From contig CM055094.1 in NCBI GenBank assembly GCA_029204225.1, forward strand, positions 70,262,803 to 70,326,802: DNA of 64,000 nucleotides. Direction: 5' to 3'. The notes beneath the pieces are model-generated. The model was not told the DNA's origin and ran no database searches. It worked only from the letters and a program-made list of their open reading frames with translations. This document shows positions 55,665 to 64,000 of this stretch, one piece after another. The stretch is from Diphasiastrum complanatum. Taxonomy: Eukaryota; Streptophyta; Lycopodiopsida; Lycopodiales; Lycopodiaceae. The position numbers and the translations under genes are program-made. Positions within the stretch are counted from its first letter, which is position 1, and the number at the start of each line of letters is the position of its first letter.

Positions 55665-56922
55665 AGTCATTTATGTTTGATCAATAACCAAAGAATTGGA
55701 ACAAATCGAAAATGTCCATGGTTTCTTCAAATTTTACATAAACTGGGATTTTCAAATTCCATTCAATATGGACCTAAACTATGAAAATCGACCGAACATC
55801 GACTTGACAGTTTCACAATTACCATATCATATTAAAAGGATTTTGAAACATCCAGCATGCATCCTATATGACATGTAGTGATTTCAAAAAAATCAATTTT
55901 TACGTAAATTGCCAAGAAACTGGAAAATTAGCACTCGGATTCACAAAATCAGTTCGAAATGGACGAACTGTGAAAATCGCTTATAATGATCGATTTATCA
56001 AATTCACAGGCACTGTCACATATCAAAACTCGACACGCACTGATTTTTTTTCGAAAAAACAAAAAAATTCTCCTAATTAGCCTAGCCACTAGGAAATTTG
56101 CTTTTTGATCTAGAATTGTCAAAAATAGCTTCATGCAAGAAATCTTCTGATCATTCTACTGATTATGCATGCAACATGCATCCATGTATGCATACAGATC
56201 TATCCATACATTTTCATCAACAGACAAGCACTACATTGAGCATGCATGCATCATAACATTTCAAAAATTTTGCAAATTTTATTTCAAAAATTACCAAACT
56301 TTCGACAGCCATAACCTTCTCTATAGGACACCAAATGGTCGCTATAAAGCATCGTACGGAGGGAGATGGGTCTACAAGGCACTTGCCACATCACCTTGCC
56401 ACCTAGGCTTCACACGTGCGAGCAATAAATGCATGAAAAACAGGTAGGAGGGTGCACTTTTGTGGAGAGTAATCATCAAAAATTCAACTCCAGCCGAAAA
56501 AGCCTTGGATCAGAGGTTACAAGCACTCTACTAAGGCTCATTAGAGAGGCATAGAAGGTTCTAACAGGTCCAGCAAGCAATCATAAGCTCAGATCACACA
56601 AAAAATGCATTTTTGGCCTCCTTCAACAAGCAAAACCTCAACATAATGGTGTCTAGTGCTCACCTATCCAAATTGGATGCATGATTGCTAGAAACAGATG
56701 CAATCCATCATATCTTTAAGCTTGTAACAAGAACCAACAGGTTCAAACCCCAATTGAGAGGTATTCATGCTCAAAAATCATCAAAAATACACTAATTTTT
56801 GGTGTTTTGAGCCCCCTAATGGTGTCTAATCCCATCCAAACATCATGACAACTCATGGACAGCTTCATTACATCTCTAAAAACGTTCACACCAAGTCTTA
56901 GCTGAGAATTTTGAGATCTACC
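55583..56922. repeat. 1,340-bp tandem duplication, unit 1
   Basis: Starts CACAAAATCTTCAACTAAAAG and is followed head to tail by unit 2. The unit ends in GAGATCTAC. It contains several short open frames with no known motif, all repeated exactly in unit 2. Confidence 0.95.
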
Positions 56923-58262
56923 ACAAAATCTTCAACTAAAAGTGAAAGTTACAGTGATCTTAACAATCGACTGATTTAAACTCAATAAGATCATTCACTT
57001 TATAAGTCATTTATGTTTGATCAATAACCAAAGAATTGGAACAAATCGAAAATGTCCATGGTTTCTTCAAATTTTACATAAACTGGGATTTTCAAATTCC
57101 ATTCAATATGGACCTAAACTATGAAAATCGACCGAACATCGACTTGACAGTTTCACAATTACCATATCATATTAAAAGGATTTTGAAACATCCAGCATGC
57201 ATCCTATATGACATGTAGTGATTTCAAAAAAATCAATTTTTACGTAAATTGCCAAGAAACTGGAAAATTAGCACTCGGATTCACAAAATCAGTTCGAAAT
57301 GGACGAACTGTGAAAATCGCTTATAATGATCGATTTATCAAATTCACAGGCACTGTCACATATCAAAACTCGACACGCACTGATTTTTTTTCGAAAAAAC
57401 AAAAAAATTCTCCTAATTAGCCTAGCCACTAGGAAATTTGCTTTTTGATCTAGAATTGTCAAAAATAGCTTCATGCAAGAAATCTTCTGATCATTCTACT
57501 GATTATGCATGCAACATGCATCCATGTATGCATACAGATCTATCCATACATTTTCATCAACAGACAAGCACTACATTGAGCATGCATGCATCATAACATT
57601 TCAAAAATTTTGCAAATTTTATTTCAAAAATTACCAAACTTTCGACAGCCATAACCTTCTCTATAGGACACCAAATGGTCGCTATAAAGCATCGTACGGA
57701 GGGAGATGGGTCTACAAGGCACTTGCCACATCACCTTGCCACCTAGGCTTCACACGTGCGAGCAATAAATGCATGAAAAACAGGTAGGAGGGCGCACTTT
57801 TGTGGAGAGTAATCATCAAAAATTCAACTCCAGCCCAAAAAGCCTTGGATCAGAGGTTACAAGCACTCTACTAAGGCTCATTAGAGAGGCATAGAAGGTT
57901 CTAACAGGTCCAGCAAGCAATCATAAGCTCAGATCACACAAAAAATGCATTTTTGGCCTCCTTCAACAAGCAAAACCTCAACATAATGGTGTCTAGTGCT
58001 CACCTATCCAAATTGGATGCATGATTGCTAGAAACAGATGCAATCCATCATATCTTTAAGCTTGTAACAAGAACCAACAGGTTCAAACCCCAATTGAGAG
58101 GTATTCATGCTCAAAAATCATCAAAAATACACTAATTTTTGGTGTTTTGAGCCCCCTAATGGTGTCTAATCCCATCCAAACATCATGACAACTCATGGAC
58201 AGCTTCATTACATCTCTAAAAACGTTCACACCAAGTCTTAGCTGAGAATTTTGAGATCTACC
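56923..58262. repeat. 1,340-bp tandem duplication, unit 2
   Basis: Differs from unit 1 at only a couple of bases that I could find (GGGTGCAC to GGGCGCAC near 57792; AGCCGAAA to AGCCCAAA near 57835). The right edge is CCCCAAAATTAG, so the breakpoints share CAAAAT. It looks like a very recent unequal exchange or replication slip, or an assembly artefact. Confidence 0.95.
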
Positions 58263-58827
58263 CCAAAATTAGTCCAAAAAACGTCAAAAAACCTTGGTTT
58301 TTGACCAATTTTGACCAAAATTTGTGGGAAAAATCCAAAATTCGTGCAATCAGATCCAAATCCCTGTAAACACATTGCATTCAAGCACCAAAAGTTTTGA
58401 TTGTAATCAAACATGGTTTTTATAGCCCATTTATGGTCCAAAAACCCCAATTTTTGGTCCAAAATCACTATCTAATCCACCTTTTGAGTATTCCAACATC
58501 ATGCAATCATTAGATCCAATCAATAATGACTGTAAAATAACAAGTACAATATGGAAAATGTACTACACCAGTACTATAATCAATTTCAAGCAAAAAACTT
58601 CAATTCTAGGAGAAGATTTACTAAAACCATAAAAAAACCTTTGATTTCCACCAAAAACTATGGAGAAACCCCATAATTATGATCTTTAGGCTGAAAGTAC
58701 ACCAAATTCAGAGAAGCCACCTACTTGGAGATCGATTTCACCACCTAGAAGTAACATGCAAGGAGAATCCACAAAAACTGAGAAAATACAAGAAGTAGTT
58801 TCACCTTCTGATTGATGCAAATCCATG
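58263..58827 (-). mobile_element. Leader of the family C element
   Basis: Minus-strand sequence downstream of the LTR C primer site. It is A/T and CCAAAA-rich with no recognisable gag. Homology to a coding region was not found, so this may be a non-autonomous element. Confidence 0.55.
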
Positions 58828-58839
58828 GCTCTGATACCA
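58828..58839 (-). other. Primer binding site of LTR C element
   Basis: The minus strand reads TGGTATCAGAGC, one base away from the LTR end at 58841. It is the tRNA-iMet 3'-end type. Confidence 0.9.
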
Positions 58840-58840
58840 C

Positions 58841-59316
58841 TGTAAGGATCACCAAATGAAAATCTGACTAGAGCCTATTGCAAAACAACCAAAAGGACAC
58901 ATGTGGAGCAAAACCACCCAACCAAATCTAGATCCCTCCTGGACCTAGCCCCCAAGCCATAGTGAAGAACCTAAGAGAGAGGAGGAGAAACTGGCTCAAG
59001 AAACTGAATTTCCAATAGGAGGATGAGAGAGTTTCCAATGGACATATTCTCCTCATGAGAGAGAGAATATTCCCCCTAGGATCCCCATGCAGCCTATATT
59101 GAGCTATTGACCTCCTATTCTTGCATTAAGGCAGTCATTCACTATGCATGTGCTCCTATGTCCAATTATAGGTCTAGGCCCTCATATGATTATTAATTAC
59201 TTTACATGCCAAGCCCGGAATGACGAGGCATAACTAATAACCATATACACCTGGAGTGACCGGCTATCCTCATCAAGAATTATTCCGATTCCCTTGTTCA
59301 GGACACGGACGTAACA
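58841..59316 (-). repeat. LTR C (5' LTR)
   Basis: TGTTACGTCCGTGTCC to TGATCCTTACA, 476 bp. Same family as 18872-19360. It is preceded by a Copia gag fragment at 59317, so no intact upstream flank or target duplication can be judged. Confidence 0.88.
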
Positions 59317-59523
59317 AAAAGCATTAAGGAATAAGACCTTGTTCAAGTTATTCTTAATGGATTGTTGAATGCTCATGCTAACATTCTTCAAAGTATTGCT
59401 ATTCAAAAGACTATGCCAAGTTTGATGGATTTTCAAGAGACCTTGATCAATGAAGAATATAGGCTTCAATCAAGAGCTAGATCTACATCGACACTTCAAG
59501 AGGAGGCTATGTTCACAAAGGGT
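59317..59523 (+). pseudogene. Copia gag fragment
   Basis: Plus strand: VQVILNGLLNAHANILQSIA, KTMPSLMDFQETLINEEYRL, then STSTLQEEAMFTKGD. This is the C-terminal half of a UBN2 gag (..LP..y......l..L..eE.rl). It breaks into the CACTA block at about 59523. Confidence 0.75.
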
Positions 59524-60391
59524 GATCTCAATGCATTTATCTAGTTTGTTTTATGTATTGCTGATCATTTCTAATTTTGTATTCCATCCATTGTCAATTG
59601 TGAAGGTGCATCAATGCAAATGGCGAGTTGACATTCCTCATCCTCAGATGGTGAGGCAAGACCATCACATATAGGATCAGAGGCCTGGTTACACTAGAGA
59701 ATACCATGCCCATGTGCATGATGTAAGTATGCACTGCAACGAGAGCGATGTACCATTATATCACACGTTCGCATGTCTGGTCAGATTGAGAGGGAGTCAT
59801 TATTTGTGCGTCAGTTCTTCGGTGAGTTCTACTTTGCAAACCTATTTGTATTTTTTAATTTATATACATCATTGAACGCTCATTTTTCATGTATGTTGTT
59901 TGGCACCCTTTCTAATTGGAGGAATATTTTGTTATTCTTGATTGTTGTTGCACTTGTATTGTGTAGGATGATGACTCACACTCACATGACCATCGAAGAA
60001 TTCAACCAGATGTTGCCATGCAATCCGCAAGATTCAGACGTGCAAGCACATGAGAGCCACCATGGCACCTTCCTCACATACACCACCCATGGACTTGCAC
60101 GAAGATATGTCCCTAGGAGACACAACACACGAGGACGTGCCATTCATATCACATGATCACGAGAGGGACATGGATGACATGATGGATGCATTCTTCACAA
60201 ATCCACTCGAGGCTACATTGACAAGCGAAGAAGAGATGATGCGTGGCTTGGCATCCACTCCTTTGTATGAGGGTACACAAATGTCAAAGTTGCGAGCTTG
60301 TTTGCTACTTTTGAACTTGCAAACTAAGTACGGTTGGTCACATGCGAGCATGTTGGAGGGTTTACGGATCCCAAGGCAACCCAAACCTTAG
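59524..60391 (+). pseudogene. CACTA remnant, fourth copy
   Basis: Nearly identical to 11672-12542: VDIPHPQMVRQDHHI, then DMMDAFFTNPLEATLTSEEE and the KYGWSHASMLEGL end. The similarity continues through LTR D to about 60897, so the two copies are duplicates of one block in which LTR D already lay beside the CACTA piece. Confidence 0.75.
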
Positions 60392-60424
60392 TTAATAAGC
60401 TAGAGGGATTTGGCATCCTGCGTG

Positions 60425-61067
60425 TGTAAGTCCAACCCGATGGTCAAATAGTTATTTGATTAGTTAAAAGTCAATAAAAGGACTTTAGGCCTTTTTTGTG
60501 GGACTTTTAATGTCGCAGGGCCTAAATGTCAAGTTAGTGAATAAAGTTGGGTTTCCCTCCAATATTGATGGTTCCCACACTTTTTAAAATTTGAATAATT
60601 AGGGAGGTAGAAATGGACCAATAGAATTCAGAGGCCAAGGTCCTCCTCTCTACTATAAAAAGAGACCAACTCGAGTTGCTCCTCATGTTCATTTCCTCAT
60701 TTCAATAAAGCAGATTGGTTCTCTTCAGAAAGGATTAATGAATGTCCTTGCTCTTCTTCTTTCCTTGTCCATCTCTCATGCTTTCTTTGGTTTTTGCTAA
60801 TTGTTGGATCTGAATGATATTGGGATTGTATGTTATTATACTTTTTATGAGAGAGAAAGAGTAAGCTATCTTTGTTGTGGATGCGTAGTGTTAATGGATT
60901 GTAGTGTTAATGGATGTTAGTGTTAGATTTGGATCTTCCATTCATGTTGAAATCTGAACTATACTATCGCTCTCATGGGAATGAACCTGTGCATGACAAC
61001 TAACTTCATCTCTGTGATGCTAGATTGACTAGATATTCAGGTTAGGCAAGTAAAGAAACCCACTACA
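60425..61067 (+). repeat. LTR D, complete form
   Basis: TGTAAGTCCAACCC to CCCACTACA, about 643 bp, with CTATAAAAAG near 60653 and AATAAAG near 60703. The left edge is inferred from TGTA/TACA ends and is less certain than the right, which is set by the primer site. Confidence 0.65.
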
Positions 61068-61071
61068 GTTT

Positions 61072-61084
61072 TGGCGCTGTTGCC
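61072..61084 (+). other. Primer binding site resembling tRNA-Asp complement
   Basis: TGGCGCTGTTGCC resembles TGGCGCCGTTGCC, the tRNA-Asp-type site common in some plant Gypsy lineages, with one mismatch. It supports LTR D being Gypsy, as does its position before Gypsy gag sequence at 13012. Confidence 0.65.
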
Positions 61085-62024
61085 AATGAGCTACACCAAT
61101 TCTTCAGTTTGCAACATGATTGTTGGATGGTTAGCTTGTATTAGGCATCTTGTCGTGGCATGAATAGTGTTAGATCTGCATTTAGAGTTAGTTTGGAATT
61201 GATTCTGCTTGATTTGAGTAGATTTGCTTGTTTAAAATATAATTTGATTTTTAAATAGGGAAAGCTATTCAGATCACCAATCTTAAGATCCAATTGGATA
61301 TGAGATATCAGAAAAAACAACAAAAATTGGTCAAATTTGTTAGATTTGGTAAAAAAGAGGCAAAAAGCATCATCAATCTTTTTACCCTGATTCAAGAAAC
61401 TTTCGCTCAGTTGCAGACACCTTCGGTTTTGTTCACAAAACCTTCATTTTGAAGGGAAAAGATTATTTCCCAGCAGATTTTCAGAAACATTAGAAAAAGC
61501 GTCAAAAATCACCAAAACCCTAAAAATACAAAAAAAGAATCTTCTCCCGATTCAGTGTGCTTAGGTGTGATTCAGATCTATCTATTGCCAAGTCGGCGAA
61601 TAATAATACCGAAAATATAAGGGTTTTCATAAGATTAGTTGTCATACTGCCATATTTTTGTCAAAAAACTCACTTTTTTGCATAAATACTAGTATTACTC
61701 TTGATCCTTCGCCAAAACCTTCGTCGAGATTTCAAAGAATTCTATATATAGTAAAATACTATTTTTGAGTTTGGCAAAGATTCTTCTTGATCAAATCACA
61801 AAAAATCTTGATTTTTACCCTCGCCAAACCAAAGAAATTGTATTATCTTGTGTCAGATGTGAGAAATTGGCAAAAATCTAGCTTGGTATTTTTTATGATA
61901 GAAGTTTGTAAGTGAATCTCACATGTGTGGAGGATGTTCCCACGTGTGGAGAATTGTAAAGTAAATCAAAATGTTTGATATAGGGGTCTCATAGAATTTC
62001 ATAGTCAAGCATTTAGGTGTAGGA
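61085..62024. other. Leader of LTR D element, no gene recognised
   Basis: A/T-rich sequence with repeated CAAAAATC-type text, as expected for an untranslated retrotransposon leader. It is cut by the family F element at about 62025. No gag found. Confidence 0.5.
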
Positions 62025-62677
62025 TGTTGATAGGGTCAAATTTGGCATAGATGGCAAATTATACATTTCCACTTGTAATGCCAATATTGAGCCAAAATAG
62101 AGCCAAACTTGTGCCAATTAGAGTGTAGACAAGTGTCATGCTTTTGTTTGATGAAGCTTAAGAGGTCCAATAGGATTTAGAGGTGGAACCTTGTGAGGTC
62201 CAATAGAAAATTGAGGTGTGCTTGAATATAGTCCAATAGAATTTAGAGGTGCATGGATCAATGGTCCAATAGGATTAAGAGGTGGCAAAGTGTGATCCAA
62301 TCATAGTTAAGCATAGTGGTAGCTCATGAATCTATTAGTATCATTGTACTCCTCCTTTTGGATCTAATTAATTTTGAGATTGAGTGGATTTTGAGTGTCA
62401 TTTAATTTCTAGCTTTCTCTCTCTACCCGAGAGCTCTAGATGGTTTTTCTCTCTCTACCCGAGGAGAGCAGCTTGTTTTTACTTAGAATACTTTTGGAAC
62501 ACTTCCCACGCGTGTGATTGAGAGTTGGAAGTGATTGAATGCATGTAGTAGTGTGTTTTTGCCATAGAATCAAAGATAGATCTTGAATCTCAATCTAGTC
62601 TTGATCTTGGTGCATCTACACACCTTAGGAGATCACAAGTACATGTAGTGGACAATCCACACGTGTGAAATTCAACA
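62025..62677 (+). repeat. LTR F (5' LTR) with internal subrepeats
   Basis: TGTTGATAGGG to AATTCAACA, 653 bp, with inverted ends TGTTGA/TCAACA, directly followed by the primer site. Between 62165 and 62285 the phrase GTCCAATAGGATTTAGAGGTG occurs about four times with variation, spaced 30-40 bp, a likely set of enhancer-type subrepeats. A fragment is at 32153-32426. Confidence 0.85.
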
Positions 62678-62690
62678 TGGTATTAGAGCC
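62678..62690 (+). other. Primer binding site of Copia F
   Basis: TGGTATTAGAGCC, one mismatch from the usual TGGTATCAGAGC. Confidence 0.85.
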
Positions 62691-63434
62691 TACCTAAGGC
62701 TACCATGCATTTTGATCCATTTGAGTGAAAACTATTCAGCAATCTTGAGCTAGAAATTGTCAAGGCCCATTTTCCTAGCTATCTTGTTCAATTTTCGATC
62801 AAAAGAGATCAAAAGGACATTGATTGGATCTGACCTGGTACTGTACGGAATCAGGTGCTCAGACACGTGTGAGGAACATCCAATTTCAGTTTGGGAGTTC
62901 TCTTTCATGTTTGATCCAAAATCCTTGCTAGATAGCTTGTTTTGAAGCTATTTTTGTCTAGTTTCTGATGCAATCAGTTTCATTCCATTTGGTTGAGCCA
63001 ATCAAAAGCTATAAGCTTTTGTAGAGGGTTAGGTAGGGCACCTAGACCTGGGTGGACACATTTGGTTTGGTCAAAAGATTGCTTGTTTGATCCAAAATCA
63101 CAGTTGAATGCTTACCAATCTCATCTATATGTGATCTAGGCACTGTTTTGAGATCTTAGCCATTTTGTTTCATGCAATATCATTGTATTTGAGTCAAATT
63201 TGATTTCTTAGTGTATCTCACATGTGCTAAGAGTGTTTGATCCTAACTTTGCCCATACTCCATCATTTGATGTGAAGTAGATCTAGTTTTGGAGAGATTG
63301 AGATAGCTAGTGAGAATCATCTCACAGTTTGTTGCAAGATCTTGCATAGGAGATGGTAGCACACCATTATTGGATCCTATAGTGAGAGAGAAGCAACATT
63401 TTTTGTTCATCACTTTTATTTATCTCCACTTTAC
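62691..63434 (+). mobile_element. Copia F leader
   Basis: About 740 bases of untranslated leader between the primer site and the gag start. Short reading frames only. Confidence 0.7.
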
Positions 63435-64000
63435 ATGACTTCAATGAGTTCATACTTGTTGCAACCAAGTGAGAGACTGTCTACTTCCAATTATTCAATA
63501 TGGAAGTTGAGGATGGAGTCCATCTTGATACTCCAAGATGTGATGAGCATTGTACTTGGGATTGAGGAGGAGCCTCAAGTCCTTCAAGAAGTACAAAAAT
63601 ACAAGAAGAGAGCTAGGATGGCTCTCCACTACATTAAGATGAATGTCTCTAAAATATTGAGGGAGATTGGTGATTGTTCTACATCCAAGGAAGCTTGGGA
63701 TTGTCTCAAGTCCATCTATGAGACTAAGAACACCTCTAGGCTCCTCACTCTTAGAAATCAAATATTCCAAATTAGTCAAAAGAGTGATGAGAGTGCATCT
63801 AATTATGTTTTGAGAGTCAAGGATATTCGTAGGGAGCTTGCATGTATTGGTGACTCAATCAATCAAAGTGGGCTAGTCCAAGTCATTCTCAATGGCTTGA
63901 GAGATGAATATGACAACCTTGTCCAATCCTATGCTAATAAGGAGGAGCTACAAAGTTTGGAGGCCCTTCAAAGTGTGCTTATTTCTGAAGAATCAAGACA
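63435..64000 (+). CDS. Copia F gag, open, cut by window edge
   Basis: From the ATG at 63435 the frame is open to the last base (188 codons), the longest unbroken retrotransposon gag start in the window. Landmarks: MTSMSSYLLQPSERLSTSNY, SIWKLRMESILILQDVM, ARMALHYIKMNVSKILREIG, CSTSKEAWDCLKSIYET, SASNYVLRVKDIRRELA and VQVILNGLRDEYDNLVQS, matching the UBN2 gag from N terminus to the LP..Y region. Zinc knuckle and pol would lie beyond 64000. With its complete LTR and primer site, this is the best candidate here for a young, possibly active element. Confidence 0.9.
   Translation, partial: MTSMSSYLLQPSERLSTSNYSIWKLRMESILILQDVMSIVLGIEEEPQVLQEVQKYKKRARMALHYIKMNVSKILREIGDCSTSKEAWDCLKSIYETKNTSRLLTLRNQIFQISQKSDESASNYVLRVKDIRRELACIGDSINQSGLVQVILNGLRDEYDNLVQSYANKEELQSLEALQSVLISEESR

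Overview
This is an AT-rich nuclear stretch of a land plant, and almost all of it is repeats. The evidence for a plant is three copies of a plant-type S-protein homologue (SPH, self-incompatibility S1 family), Ty1/Copia and Ty3/Gypsy retrotransposons with plant-type primer sites (tRNA-iMet and a tRNA-Asp-like site), CACTA (Tnp2/DUF4218/DUF4216) transposase remnants, and GT-AG introns. I cannot name the species. I recognised no tRNA or rRNA gene, CRISPR array or bacterial-style operon.

Layout. (1) 1-9535 is arm 1: the 5' LTR of Copia family B, a pre-miRNA-like hairpin, a GC-rich inverted repeat, a 98-bp tandem array split by a complete Copia element (family A, 2109-7221, target duplication GAGCG), and an intron-containing SPH gene on the minus strand. 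(2) 9536-18871: AT-rich DNA, a decayed two-exon gene fragment of unknown function, a CACTA remnant, a deleted Gypsy element (LTR D plus pol) and a diverged tandem duplication of about 1.5 kb. (3) 18872-22805 is arm 2, a partial copy of arm 1 in the same orientation, with its own SPH gene. (4) 22806-26770: CACTA pieces, a 122-bp CT microsatellite and a Copia pol fragment. (5) 26771-31860: a long decayed Gypsy element on the minus strand. (6) 32427-38331 is arm 3, an inverted copy of arm 1. It carries a third SPH gene, a solo family A LTR at the same target site, the same hairpin, and a family B element with both LTRs and target duplication ATCAA. (7) 38332-43000: low-content DNA, a cluster of nested palindromes, a Copia 3' end and a 21-bp minisatellite. 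(8) 43192-51360: two direct copies of a block of about 3.3-3.8 kb. Each carries a Myb/SANT-like fragment and an unrecognised multi-exon gene-like region. A repeated 1.07-kb LTR-like block lies between them. (9) 52050-53420: Copia integrase pseudogene and a 24-bp minisatellite. (10) 54584-59316: second copy of the LTR-like block, a nearly perfect 1,340-bp tandem duplication, and LTR C with its primer site. (11) 59317-61067: Copia gag piece, CACTA remnant and LTR D with primer site. (12) 62025-64000: LTR, primer site, leader and an open gag of Copia family F, running off the window.

How it fits together. The only reading frames that look intact and host-like are the three SPH genes, predicted small secreted proteins encoded by two exons with a 168-bp intron. 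They travel inside a repeated segment with the 98-bp array and, in arms 1 and 3, the hairpin. Family A and family B insertions sit at identical sites with identical target duplications in arms 1 and 3, so both insertions predate the inverted duplication. One arm has since reduced family A to a solo LTR. The rest is nested, truncated or rearranged transposon sequence. Coordinates of LTRs, exons and target duplications were read directly. Percent identities are impressions, and most repeat block boundaries are accurate to about 10-20 bases.
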